This document shows, in pieces, positions 13,070 to 25,915 of a stretch of 64,000 nt of DNA. The DNA is from Epiperipatus broadwayi (Eukaryota; Onychophora; Udeonychophora; Euonychophora; Peripatidae): assembly GCA_028023455.1 (NCBI GenBank), contig JAQFVV010012531.1, positions 2,606,001 through 2,670,000 of the forward strand, given 5' to 3'. Position numbers and translations under genes: made by a program. How positions within the stretch are numbered: position 1 is the stretch's first letter; each line of letters starts with the position of its first letter. The notes below the pieces were generated by a model, which did no database searches, was not told the origin of the DNA, and saw only the letters and a program-made list of their open reading frames with translations.

Positions 13070-13255
13070 AAACAGGCAAAACTCTCCATACAGTAGTGCC
13101 ACTCAGTGCAAGTGAGAGTAATCAATGGAGGCCAGAAGGCTTTTGCATAAAATCCCTATCTAGTGCCTACTCATCCAATATCCCCAGACTACTGTATGGA
13201 GAGTTTTGTCTGTTTTAATAACAGTTATGAGCAAGCATAAGAAATGGTGATCATG
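13070..13255. mobile_element. Short foldback relative of the 1.85 kb element
   Basis: AAACAGGCAAAACTCTCCAT at the left is mirrored by ATGGAGAGTTTTGTCTGTTT at the right (ends near 13215), an almost perfect inverted repeat of about 27 bases. The interior (TGCCACTCAGTGCAAG, GCATAAAATCCCTATCTAG) matches the terminal arms of the 1845-2950 element. The same tail (GAGCAAGCATAAGAAATGG, 13229-13247) follows. It looks like a minimal version lacking the nested core. Confidence 0.75.
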
Positions 13256-13759
13256 TGAATTAAAAAATAAAATAGGATTCAGGAATGAGCCTGTGTTAGA
13301 CCATGATTTATTATTGTGTAAAAAAAAAAACACAATAATACCAGAAATATTTGTTGTCTGCTTTCTACTCTTCAAATAACTTGCATGACAAGAAAAAAAA
13401 AAGAGCATAAAAACAATATGAATACAGATATTTGCATAAAATTTAATGAGATACAGAGTCAAATACTTTAGACAAGTCTAAATATATTGCAACAGTTAAA
13501 TTATAATTTCTCATTAATAAAAATAAAACCAAAAACTGATTTGGAAATGGAGATAAATTGTACTACCATTTGATAACTATTGGTTAATCATGACTACAAT
13601 AAGTACACCAGAAAAGAGAAGTTTTTACTTGTAATGCTATCATAAATTGAAATAATAATATGAAATGTGGATGTGAATAGATCAAAAGACATTGAACCAA
13701 AATGTAAGGAACTCTTAATTATTTATCAAAAAAATTATATTGTTTGCTAACCTCAGTTC

Positions 13760-14003
13760 AAAACTGTAAAAGAGGGTGGGGTAAATAAAACATTGTGTAA
13801 CAGTAGTAAAATGCATGGATGATTTAGTATTATATGATATACATTTGGCAATGCAAGATTAGTATGAGCAGTTGAAGTTAGGAGATATAAAAGATCTGAA
13901 GAAGATTGCTGGGGCAATCAAAACTGTCAACTGTATAAGAGGGTGATAAATAAAGCATTGTGTAACAGTAGGAAAGTGCATGGATGATTTAGTATTATAT
14001 GAT
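13760..14003. repeat. Two direct copies of an ~80-base sequence
   Basis: Positions 13760-13838 and 13919-14003 share AAACTGT...AGAGGGTG...CATTGTGTAACAGTAG and GCATGGATGATTTAGTATT, separated by about 80 unrelated bases. It is probably a local duplication. Confidence 0.65.
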
Positions 14004-15249
14004 TAAACTATTTTGCTTAGCAGCATCTCAAGATTTAGAGAGCAATTCTTTTCACTCTTCTCTAGGCACCTATTGTAAACTTGAACAATCAATGAATAGC
14101 AGGTAATATAAAGTTATAATATCCCCATTTCCAATCAAATTTCTGATTACTGTTAGTGAAGATTGGCATTTCAAAGATGGAACATATATCTTATAAATAG
14201 ATTGAATAAGCAAAAAGAAATCAATCTCCGAAAGGTAGAAGAAATTCTGAAGCTGACACAAAACTGTGTTCTCTAAAATAAATAGATATGACCTGATTTT
14301 AGATCTTTATGCTTGTGTTAAGTAATTTAGCTTGGGTTCAAAATCTTTTTTTTTCCAGACTACTGCATTAAAAAGTATAAAAGTTTATAAAAAAATTGCT
14401 TGAGACATTAAAGCCAGAATCTAGCATGGAGTTGGGAGATATTGTAGGTAGCATTATTTCATATGGCATTCATTGATTACTTAAACATACAGCAGATGAC
14501 TAGAGTTAGATGAAAAAACATCTCTTGAAATAAGCACAGGAGAAAGTAATTCGATATTTTTGTTAGTATCTTAAAAACTTTAATGATTTTTTTTGACACA
14601 TATAAATCAGCCAATTTAATTTGTATTTAAAAACAACAAATTATTCACAGAAGCTGTTAACATATACTTTTAAAATTACTTTATATTCACATTCATTAAA
14701 ATTATTCATAAGTAAACTAACTTTACTTTAAAAAAACTTGAAAAACATTAATTATTTATAAAAAGTATCTAAAACCATTAATCAATAAAAATATCAAGAC
14801 ATACATTAAAGAAATAATCTTCTTAATAAAAATGGATAGACTGTTTATAAACATTTTAAATATTGAAATATTGCTTTTCTTCCTTCATTAATCTTTAATA
14901 ACTTTTACATTCAATAGAAAATTAATTAATTTTTTTTTCTAATAAAGATATATATTTAATCAAATGACGAATTTTCTACAAATATTGCATTATCACTATC
15001 AGGGAAGATTTTAAGATATTTGGTTCCCAAAAACTAAAAAAAAAAAACCCCAATGTGCTCAATGCCCATGGAATCATGAAGCATCCACTTGTGATAATTA
15101 TATTTTTTTGTTTTTAATTATCATTACATCTCCTGATAAATTTAGATTAATTTGTAATTACTATCATATAGCTAGTAATAGCCAAATACCCATTTAATGA
15201 CAACTACTAACTTGGGAGGGGAGGATCTATGACTTCTTATGAACTGAAA
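14004..15249. other. AT-rich sequence, no gene seen
   Basis: Homopolymer and AT-rich runs only. No frame with a recognisable domain. Confidence 0.5.
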
Positions 15250-15254
15250 AAAAT

Positions 15255-15345
15255 TCTAAGATTTACCAACCTAGATTCAAACCCCATATTATGGACATGG
15301 TATGAAGATTGCTAATCACTATACCAAACTTCATTAACAACAAAT
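15255..15345 (-). repeat. tRNA-derived SINE head (probable)
   Basis: On the minus strand TGGTATAGTGA (15316-15326) fits an A box in all but its last base, and GGTTTGAATC (15274-15283) fits a B box about 40 bases further on. This is the layout of an internal RNA polymerase III promoter. Being embedded in AT-rich noncoding DNA with no folding acceptor stem argues for a SINE rather than a tRNA gene. Confidence 0.5.
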
Positions 15346-17260
15346 AATATAAATATATTCCTTAACATTGATAAACTTGTGTTCCATTGAGGTTATAAGA
15401 TTGATAAAATCATCACACTCTATTATGAAATATAAATGTACATGCATTAATGGGAAAATATCATATATATATAGTAGATCTATTGCTAAAATGTGTAAGC
15501 TCTAGAATCAAATTAGTTGCAAATAAATATATGAATACAAAAATATGACAATTGTTTCTACAAGTGTTCCAAGTATTTCAAATCTCTAATTCATTGTACT
15601 AATTTCCTCAATATTACTATTTTCATGGACTTTATAAAAAATGTAATAATATTCACTTGATAATTAGGAGGAGGGAGCTTTGCATGGTTTGACACAATGG
15701 AAGAATGGCAGGCTCCGGATTTCAAGGTATGTGGATCACACCTCTGGCTCTATAGCTCCCATTGCTTGAATAACTCCAAGCAATAAATCATCAGATTACT
15801 TTTATTTATTACTGGGGGGAAAATTACGATATTCTTGACAAGACAAAACAAAAATAATTCATTTAATGAAAATTGAACATTATAATTTAATCATTAAAAA
15901 AATATTATTATTGTTATATTTTATATTCTTTAAAAGAGTAATAAGCATTAAGAAAAAAAAAACGATTTAATTAGTTTGAAATTATTTTTTTTTGTTAAAA
16001 TGATTTATAGAATTTTATATATTAAAATGTCTATAATATGTTATTATACATGATAATAAAACTAAATATAAAAATATATAGTTGTAAGGTAAGTTGACAA
16101 TTTTCTTAGTATTCCAAACTTGGTTGTAGTTTTTAAAATAATCAATATTTCAAGATGTGATATGTTGGACTATTTCCATCATTTATGAGTAAAACGTTGA
16201 ATGTACAGAAAATTTTAAACTTTATTTAAACTTTCCAAATACAAACAACTTGTTAGTAATAACATACAAATAGACAAGTAATTACACAACGTTTAGAGTA
16301 GTATTATTCTTCACTCTTCTTCAGGTGTTCAGCTTGTAATAATGAGTAAAAGACAAAAAAATTGTTGAGTCACTGTGGGTATTGACAGTGATACCAAACA
16401 CTAAAATAACTACAAAAGTATAGGCTAGTGCACTGGTTTTTATCTTTCATTTTAATTCTATTTTGTTTTAGTAACAATGTTGGATTAGGTAGTGTCTTAT
16501 GAACCAGAGAATGAAAAAAATAAAGATGATAATTCTTATGTTGAAAAAGAGCTTTGTATATGTTTCAATGAATTAGTCATTGTCTATGTATGTGCATGAG
16601 AAATATGTGTTAAAGAAAAAGGCATTTCAATAGATTTTCCATGCTCACTTCATCTCTATGATATAGGGTACATAATGGACCTATATTTGTAACTTGCATT
16701 TTGTAGAAAACAAAAGTAACATTGATCTTAATTAAGAAATCCACTTATTATGTAAATATCTGAATTTCCCATATGATAAAAAAATATTATTTGCTCTATT
16801 ATTGTTTCTGTTAAGGAAAAGATTGTAAGAGATGGTAGTGTGCATAACTTTCAATATAAAATTTTTATAAGATATATTTGTATAAGTGCTTATTAATTGT
16901 GTAAAAGCAAAGTATTAATAATCATGAATTTTATAAGGTAATAATCTTAAAGGGTATCATGAAAACTATTAATAAAAAACAGCTTTCTGTTTATATAGAG
17001 TACACTATTGTTGTATAATCCAAAGAATGCCTTTTAATACATGCAAAGATCTCATCAATCAACATTTTATTTTTTTCTAAAATTACTTATTTCCTATTAG
17101 TTATTTAAATTCACCTCCTTATTAAAAAAACAACAACATAGTTTATCAATACCAAACTAATCTGGAACAACAGGTTAATGCGACAAATCATCAGAAAAAT
17201 GCAAAAAATATGAAACATTGATTGTGCCCATTACTTTAGAGCTAATAATGAAGTAATACT
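15346..17260. other. AT-rich sequence with one weak SINE-like stretch
   Basis: At 15668-15790 a less AT-rich segment (TGACACAATGGAAGAATGGC, then GGATCACACC) looks like a decayed SINE. A 52-base sequence at 16278-16329 recurs at 32.7 kb. No gene is supportable. Confidence 0.45.
16278..16329 (-). repeat. Dispersed repeat copy, also at 32.7 kb
   Basis: GTAATTACACAAC...CTTCTTCAGGTGTT is shared with 32689-32739. On the minus strand it contains CCTGAAGAAGAGT...ACTCTAAACG, a short inverted stem followed by AAAC. That pattern resembles ends of some retroelements with hammerhead-like folds, but I cannot assign a family. Confidence 0.5.
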
Positions 17261-17817
17261 CTCTAACTAAGAAACCAGATAGAGACTTTTGAAAAGATAG
17301 GAGTGACAGTCTTATCTTTAAATCTACTTTCTAATTATATAGACCAATCTAAAGCATCTCAGTTTTAGAGCATGAAGATGTTTCTCTGTCCACTTTGCTT
17401 CTATTATTTTCTTTCTGGGCATGAAGTCTCATGAAATCTTTAAATTTACTATGTGTTAATACTAGAAAATATTAGAAATTCTGTAACATTTGATTTTATT
17501 TGGAGAGATAGTAGGTAATTTAAACAGTAAGGATTTTTCATCCTAACATATGTGGTGTACATACTATCTCGGCACTAGTAAATAAAATGAAATGTTACAT
17601 AATTTCTAATATTTCTGAATATTAACACATAGTAAATATAAAGATATCATGAGAATTAATGTGCAGAAAGAAAATAATTGAAGTAAAGTGAACAGAGAAA
17701 CATCTTCATGCTCTTAAACTGAGATGCTTTAGATTAGCCTATATAATTATAAAATAGGTTTAAAGATAAGACAGCCACTCTTATCTTTTCAAAAGTCTAT
17801 CTTGTGTTTTAGTTTGA
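17261..17817. mobile_element. Foldback element with ~235-bp inverted arms
   Basis: The left arm (about 17261-17503) and right arm (about 17583-17817) are reverse complements with scattered differences, around a loop of about 80 bases. Matching landmarks include GACTTTTGAAAAGATA with TATCTTTTCAAAAGTC and CATGAAGATGTTTCTCTG with CAGAGAAACATCTTCATG. No transposase. A partial relative of the right arm lies at 25.8 kb, so this is a dispersed family, most likely a MITE or foldback. Confidence 0.8.
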
Positions 17818-18010
17818 GTTTCCTCAATACTCAACAAGGCATTGTTAAGATATTATTTAAAAAACAGTACAGTGCTTGTGTTAGGATTAAAAATCCTTAC
17901 TATTTAAATTACATAGTAAATAAAATATTTTGGCAAGATATGTTTTCTAATCCCCTCTCCCTTAGAATTAGCGATTATATTATTATACTTATGCCACCTG
18001 GTGTAAACAT

Positions 18011-18929
18011 TAATAATCAATACATGTTAGATGATAGTAATCATATTCTGTAATCATGTTTAATGACTACTCCCAAAGATGAGGTATATCTGCTTTACCA
18101 ATTTTTCACCAACCACTCAGATTTTTTAAAATGATTATCCTTTAGCAAAATGCAACAAAGGCATTATCTATTTATATTCTTTTGATGTACCTAGAATAAG
18201 TTTATTCTCCTAGTCTATATTTACAAAGTAACCTATGACATTACATTAATTTTGATAGCTTTTGATTATTTCAAAGTAATATAAATCCTAATAAACATTG
18301 AGTGGAACATTTAAATATACTCATATGATTAAAAATTAAAATCTACAAGAATATAACGTATGCTTCCCCATATATTTTCACATTTAATATCACAATATGA
18401 TGCCAAACATTGTACTAATTATCTGGTCTTCTTTCTAGTTTTTATCCCTAATACACATAAAACAGTAAATATATTAATAATCAATACATGTTAGATGATA
18501 GTAATCATATTCTGTAATCATGACTCCCAAAGATGAGGTATATCTGCTTTACCAATTTTTCACCAACCACCCAGATTTTTTAAAATGATTATCCTTTAGG
18601 AAAAATGCAACAAAGGCATTATCTATTTATATTCTTTTGATGTACCTAGAATAAGTTTATTCTCCTAGTCTATATTTACAAAGTAACCTATGACATTACA
18701 TTAATTTTGATAGCTTTTGATTATTTCAAAGTAATATAAATCCTAATAAACATTGAGTGGAACATTTAAATATGCTCATATGATTAAAAATTAAAATCAA
18801 CAAGAATATAACGTATGCTTCCCCATATATTTTCACATTTAATATCACAATATGCTGCCAAACATTGTACTAATTATCTTGTCTTCTTTCTAGTTTTTAT
18901 CCCTAATACACATAAAACAGTAAATATAT
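18011..18929. repeat. Tandem duplication, two ~460-bp copies
   Basis: The segment beginning TAATAATCAATACATGTTAG at 18011 restarts at 18475, and the copies agree closely apart from a small deletion near 18520 and scattered substitutions. A frame that runs into the first copy (17802-18053) has no homologous extension and is not treated as a gene. Confidence 0.85.
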
Positions 18930-20743
18930 GATAGCAGCTGTTTTCCATAGATTAGTGTTTAATCCCTACTATAGAGGAAGAAATTTATGAAGGCAGCAAT
19001 GCTAACTTCATAATCAATCATATTCATACAATTTATCCATTGTTTATTACATAGTTCTAAATTCAACAAGAGTAATGATGTGGATTTTCCTCTTTTGCTT
19101 TGATCAAAGCCGATTTACACACATAATATATTGAACAGAATTACAAATAAATAAAGATACATCAGAAGAATTAATTATAACAATTAATTTAATCCACATA
19201 AAAAATATACATTTTAAATAATGTGACATGATAAAAATGTACATTTAGAAATATTTCTACATAATACACTCTTAATTAATTTATTTACAATAATACATGC
19301 ATTTTTAATAATTGATATATAAAATTAGACCATTTTTAAAACTATAAACAACGATATTTTATAAGAAAAAAAAGTAAGTTTTTCAGTTCTTGAATAATCT
19401 AAGGATGTCATTCATTTTCTTTTTTTTTTTCTATTGTTGAATATATTTTACTTTAAAAAAAAAAAAAAAATTTTAAGCATCATAAATATTTTCAAACACT
19501 CAAAAAAATCTATGCTCAAAATTAATATACACAAATAGATAAAAAAAAATTATTATTTTGTTAACACTATAATTTAATCAATTACAGATGTATAAAATTA
19601 AATAAAAATATAACAATTTTTTTTTAAAAAATATATGCACACCGAAGATATTTTAATATTATCTAATATTCTCATATTAAATCATAGACTTTATTATTAT
19701 TATTATTTTTGCACAATTGTTCAGTTAACTGATCACTTTTTTCTTTAGAAACTTTTGTAGATGATGTCTTAATGAACTGGGCTTCATATTTTTGATCCAC
19801 AGTTATTTAATAATTACTCAATTGCAGACTTTTTTCTATAAAGACAGACTGCTCTGGATTGAAAATACATTTAATGTTGTGTTCAACATTCCAGATGCAT
19901 GCTCCTTCCTCTCACATAAATTTGATGAAGTAAGTTACAGAGAAGAGCTAGAAAAGTTCATCTCCAGGTAAAAACTTAACACAGGCTGCTGAAGAATTCC
20001 CTACTATTATATATATTGATAATCACTCTCATCTTACAGAATGACTTATTATTAATTATTCTCATAATTTTCAGCAATCTTTTGAATAAATTTCTTGTTA
20101 AACATAAACTTCCACTATTATCATCTTAGATTGCAGACCAGTAAAGACAAATTTTAAATAAAACCAAAGTCTTGAATAAGACCAACTTTTCAATAAGACT
20201 TAATGTGGCTTTTTTCATTTAGAAATTGTGTAGTAGTTCAGCCACTTTAGATCACTCTGCTACCACAATCTTAACTGATAGTAGTAGAAGTCCTTTTTAA
20301 TGTTAAATTTGAAGTCTGCCAATTATTGAATTATTAATTTAAAAAAAAATCTGAAAATATCAGTATCTTTTGTTCATGAAAAAAGGTACATCTCCAAGAC
20401 ATTAATGGTCTTGATTCCTTGTAATCTGGTTTCCATAGTATTTATAAGATTAATTTGAGAAAAAATTTGGAATATAAAATATGATTTAGTCTATTAAGTA
20501 TTTCTGATTATTTTTACACAATTGTTTAATAATTATTTAAAACAAAAAGAGTATACATATACACTTTGATTTTGTTCTTGTATCTATAATATTTTTATAA
20601 ATATATAAAATAACCTCAATACTACCACATATTCTTTTAAATTCATATAACTAAAGATATAATAAAAGACAAATGACCTCTAAGATGCATTTCATGCTAA
20701 ACCAGCACTCTTCAGTTGGTCGAAGTCACCATTATATTAAATA
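18930..20743. other. AT-rich sequence, no gene seen
   Basis: Contains a long A run at about 19455-19471 and a TTA microsatellite at about 19691-19708. No coding or RNA gene evidence. Confidence 0.5.
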
Positions 20744-20982
20744 ATTACATTTTGAATTACAAGTGTCAAACTAACTCAATCCATGTCTTTGGCACCATCC
20801 ACTTTAGATAAATACAGCAATGATTATTACTAATCATTTATTAAATTAAAGTTTATATCTGTGCTAAAGACAATCTTTAGTTTAGTAGACGATTTGTAAT
20901 AATCATTATTTTATTTATGTAAAGTGAATGGTGTCAAAGATGTGGTTGAGTTAGTTTGACACTTATAATTTAAAATGTAAAT
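20744..20982. mobile_element. Small foldback (MITE-like) element
   Basis: The arms at about 20744-20831 and 20896-20982 are reverse complements with a few differences. Landmarks are GTGTCAAACTAACTCAA with TTGAGTTAGTTTGACAC and AATGATTATTAC with GTAATAATCATT. The loop is about 64 bases. No coding content. Confidence 0.75.
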
Positions 20983-23900
20983 ATATATAATGTTAACAAA
21001 GAAAATTACAGCATAAGATGGATGACTAAGCCTAAGTAAAACAGATCATGTAACATCATTATCTAAATTGACATTGTGTTAAAATCATATGAGATATTCT
21101 AAAAATCATAAAGAAATTTAAGATTTTAAAGCAGAATTTAATAGATTTATCAGAGATTAAATTTATTTATTCTTGCAAAAATAAATGAAAATAAAAAAGA
21201 TTTTGTTGATTTTCTATTTTTCATTCAAATTGTTGAATGATTTTTTATGTCCTTTGTTCTTATTACAACTCATTTTTTCAATATTTGCAAAGTTCAAATT
21301 GATTTTTTAGAATGCATTTCATTTGTAAAATTAAATTTAAAAGCAATAAAATCCAATTTATTGAGTTTTAATATAAAGATTTTATCCAAAAATAAAAAGT
21401 TGTGCATAGACAAAAATTTACCAGGTTTAATAATAGAAAATGTTAGCATTTGAACAGCCATACTTGTTTTTTCTTCAATATTTAATTTTTTCCACCACTT
21501 TATTGATTCACTTATTGAACTTTTAAATAGTGTATGTAACTCTATGTTAACTTTATATTTTAGATAAATCAACCAAAAAGTCTAAATCTCTGTTAAACTT
21601 ATATTTATTATGTAAGTCATACAAATAATATAAATCTTTATTAAATTTATACTTAGTATATAAGCTAATTGTCAATAAGCATGGGAAGAAAATAATTCTT
21701 CTTAATATATACATCTGTAAAATGGTATTAATTACTTTGTAAAATTCATGATTATTAATTAGTCAATTAATAAGCACAAACACAAATATATCATTGTACT
21801 TTTTATTTAAAAAAAAAAATAACAACACACATGCACACAATAAAATGGTTGGCTGTTTGGGAGATTATATAACATTCAAATACCATAAATATCAGATTAA
21901 GCTTTGATCCAATAATTTTTGTTTCCTGGATCCATCACTCAATCATTGTATTAAATCTCAAAGGGTTTTTTTTTTTTTTTTGCAAAATAAAGAGTATCAG
22001 GTTGTCCACATCGTTCTGAGGTTATAAAATAAAACATGCATTATATGAATTAAAACTCTATGTATAAATAGTATTGGTCTGTTAGTGATTACTAAAGTCT
22101 GCAATAGGTGACTCTGAAATAAAAAAAAAGTTTTAGTAATAATTAGCTATTAATTAATTATTTATGGATAAGTGATAAACTCTAGTGTTGCAAAGCATGT
22201 GCAAGGCTAAAATAGATATAACATATCCTCTAAAAATTTATAGCTCATAAAAGACTTCTTAGGCTGTTTGAAATGTATTTTACATTTATTGTTGTTTCCT
22301 ACTGTCAGCTTAAATAATTATTAAAATGGGTTCTATTATGTCGTTTCTTGTATAGCCAAGGGAAAAAAAACTCCTCTGCAAATAATTTCCCATTATATAT
22401 ATAAATTATAGTCCACATACTCATTTTTTTAAAAAAACAATGTTTATTTTATGAATCAAATTTATCCATATATATGTGTGTGTGTGTGTGTTTTGATCAT
22501 ATATCTTAATGATCATTTTTTTGCTTCACAGAGTAACAAGATTTGTCAAAAAAATTGAATGTGTGAGCTATAATTTTTGTACATTGCAATTAATTGACCA
22601 ATTTAAAATATATATTTTTTTAATTCATAAAATTAATTGTAAAAATGATTGCATATAATTTTTTTCCCAATCCTTGCACACTTTCAAACACATATATTTA
22701 ATATATGTACGTTTTAAAGTATAATAGTAAATGTCATATTTTAGAAATTTCTCTTTTATTTCTCGTTCTTTTGTGATAATTTAATAAAGTATAAAAATGT
22801 TTAATAATATGATTGTTGTTATTGCATTTTATTCTTTATGTTATTTTATTATTTAAAATATATTAAAATATTCTCATTCATTATTTTCTGTTGATTAATA
22901 TATTGGATTGCTGAACTGAAAAAATATTTAATATTATTTTAAATAAAAGAGTTAAAATCAAACAGATTAAACAAATAATCAATAATGAACAATTTGTAGA
23001 GAAAGAAATACATTGTAACCCATTTAAAAAGAATAATATTCCAGTAACAAATGAGAAAATAAACAGTAAAGGTTTTTTATTTAAAAGAAAAAAACGAGTT
23101 TCGTAATATAACGGGCGAGTTTTCATTTGGAATTCCATGACCTGGGTTAAAATTTTTCAGTTCAAATTATAATTTAAAACTTTCAGATAATCAGGTCATA
23201 AAATAGATAGCCATTCAATACTGCTCGGTAAATGGTGATTTAATAATTATTAGTTATAAGATGAAGATCTCTGAATTGGATGAATATCTTAGCATTGACT
23301 GGTAAAGCAAAAATACTATTAGTAAATTGATACATAACCATAGTCCGCGCTATCATTTAAACATTGTACTGTATATATTATCCATTATTCTGTATGGTAC
23401 AGAATAAACAGATTGTGGAGCTCAAGATCATGGCTTTTATGAACTCCCAATCAATAAATAATTCAATTATTATTTTACGACATTAGATATTGCTTACACC
23501 GTTAATTTTTCTTTTTCATTCAGTGTTATTCTTTCACCATTGAATTCTACTGTTATATTATATATGTATATGTAAAAGGTACATATTAAAATAATAGGCT
23601 GGATAAAGATATTTGATCAATGTAGTGTCTTTATATTCATGGATTGGTTAATTTCTCAAATATAAATATTAAATGATAAACAATAATGTAATTTTTACCT
23701 TTAATATACATTTTACAAAGCAAAAAAATAAATTTACTATTTCTACCCTCCCCCAAATACACTTTCTTGTTTAAAATGCAAATTATCTTATTTAATTAAT
23801 TAAGGAATTTTTTTTTTCTTTTCTTTTTTTCGCTGATAACGTTCAGTAATATTTAAAAATAAAAATTTAAATCTCTTCCTACATGAGTTGCATTCTGTCA

Positions 23901-25797
23901 AAGACCTAAATCAAAAATAGACAATTATAATCTGAATGCGTTTATAAAACATTTTATGTCTAATAAGTACAAAACAATAATAATCAAATTATAATAATAC
24001 TCCAGTAATGCAATTTATTATAAGCTTAAATAATCAATAAATGATACTGCTGATTAATTAGGGTTACCTTATCTATATCCCCAGAGTGAAAAGCTGTAGT
24101 TGAATAAAATATATTATGTTGGAGGGATAGTAGAACTGTAGTAATATACATATAATTCCTGAAAAGCAAGGTGTAAGAAGGAATCACGTGATGTTTTTCA
24201 AGAATAAAACAAATTTATTGTATTTAATTTTGGGAGATGGGTATGCATCCACAGTCTATATAATATCAGTTCACATATAGAAATGGCCTCATGTCAAATA
24301 TACACACCATTAGTGTATTAAACTTTTTCTGCTATATTAAAATAACCATAGTACATAATATAAGATTTACAAGAAGAACCAATCAATGTTTAAATTGATT
24401 CATATTATAACATAAGTTTTTGAGATTTTCATGTCCTTTTTCTTTCTAGGTGAAAATAGTTGGACCCCATACATCATCCAATAATTGAATGGCATTATAA
24501 GTAAATCTTTAAGTATTTACTTTAGTTACAAAATTTCTACTCTATTTCAGGATTCAAATCTCAGGTCATGGACATAGCAGAAAGATGAACTAAACATTAG
24601 AACATGACATTTATCTGTAAATACATATATATTATTATTATTATTAGCTATGGTAGTTTACTGAAGAGTGTATAAATCTTTAAGTTTTTTTTTTTTTTTT
24701 CACAAAATATTATTTGTTTGCTTTTACATAACATTCCTATTCAATCTTTCTACCATGTCATTATGAAGATTTCTTCTTTACACATGTTAATTTTATTTTT
24801 TTTGAGTGATAAACTCTTCCAAACATTATCTGTATTCAATGTAAAGCCTCATAATATCAAAGACTGGCTAGCCGAAAAAAGAATTAATTATCAACAATAA
24901 TCATGATTTTAATAGAAAACAGATTTACATAATGATAAGTTTAAACACAAATTTTTATCTTCACAGATGTTAGAAAACCTTATTGAAATCAGCTCAAATA
25001 TATGTTTTTTAAGTAATAAATATTGAAAATTTGTTTTGATCTTCTTTGCTTTCAAAAAATAAATATTTTACTTCTCAATAACTGTATTGTGATCCATTTA
25101 ACACACTTCATATTCTTCAAAATAAATCAATTTTTGATGCATTCCATTTAGAAACAAATCTCTTTATGTAGCAATCTTTATATTTTTATGTATAATTTTC
25201 AGAACTTCAAAATAATGTTAAAAATTATTTTAATTTTTCTAGAAAATGGATTTTTGAAAAATGTTTCTCTTTACTTTTAAGAAATCACCATTTTTTTGAA
25301 TATGTTCATCTTTCATGAACTGTTTTCAATAATTTTTTTTTTTACCTTATTTCTTTACCATGCCATTTAGTACATAATGGAGGATAATTAATATACTTAA
25401 CATCTGATATATTTAAATATATTAACTCCTCTTTTCTTAGTAACTAACTTACTGACCTTTCTAAAGTTATATTCATCTGCTAGTCAGTAAAAGTTTCCAT
25501 ATTTCTAGATTGACTTTACATTTATTATTTGAATTTTGCGTTTAGATTTGTAGAGGTCTCTCTTGTAATTAATTAAGCACTCAAGGCGCATGCACTAAGG
25601 TTATAGCCTTATTTAAGTATTACATGCTGACATTGCGCTTAATAAGAATTAATATTTACAACTTTAAATTGATTCAAAATATTTCTAAATTTAAGATCTG
25701 ACTATTAACTCATTGTAAATCGAAAGATTTCATGATCGTTAATGTATAACAGAAATAGTGGACTTAATCAGTGAAGAATCTATTAGCTTTATGCTCC
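20983..25797. other. AT-rich sequence, no gene seen
   Basis: Short AT-driven frames only. Contains a TG microsatellite at about 22475-22491, an ATT run near 24630-24647 and T runs near 21966 and 24687. A B-box-like GATTTGAATCC on the minus strand near 24552 is too isolated to call. Confidence 0.5.
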
Positions 25798-25915
25798 CAA
25801 ATCAAAATGCTTTAGATTTGCCTATGTAATTAAGAAAAATAGGTTGAAGATAAGAATGAGCCACTCTTATCTTTATAAAGTCGAATCTTGTGTTTAGATT
25901 TGCAGAGGTTTCTCT
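25798..25915 (+). mobile_element. Partial copy of the 17.3 kb foldback arm
   Basis: ATGCTTTAGATTTGCCTATG, AAATAGGTTGAAGATAAGA and GCCACTCTTATCTTTA match, in order, the right arm of the 17261-17817 element with moderate divergence. A short direct repeat of its end (GTTTAGATTTGTAGAGGTCT) sits near 25541. Confidence 0.6.

Noticed and set aside
15255-15345. Genuine tRNA gene at 15.3, 33.4 or 41.4 kb
   Set aside because: The Pol III boxes are present but no acceptor stem or complete cloverleaf can be drawn. SINE heads fit better.
17802-18053. Open frame of 83 residues
   Set aside because: It spans the junction of a foldback arm and a tandem duplication and shows no protein signature.
22475-22491. 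TG microsatellites (also about 35545-35564 and 61506-61528) and a run of ten C near 56891
   Set aside because: Ordinary simple repeats with no structure beyond themselves.
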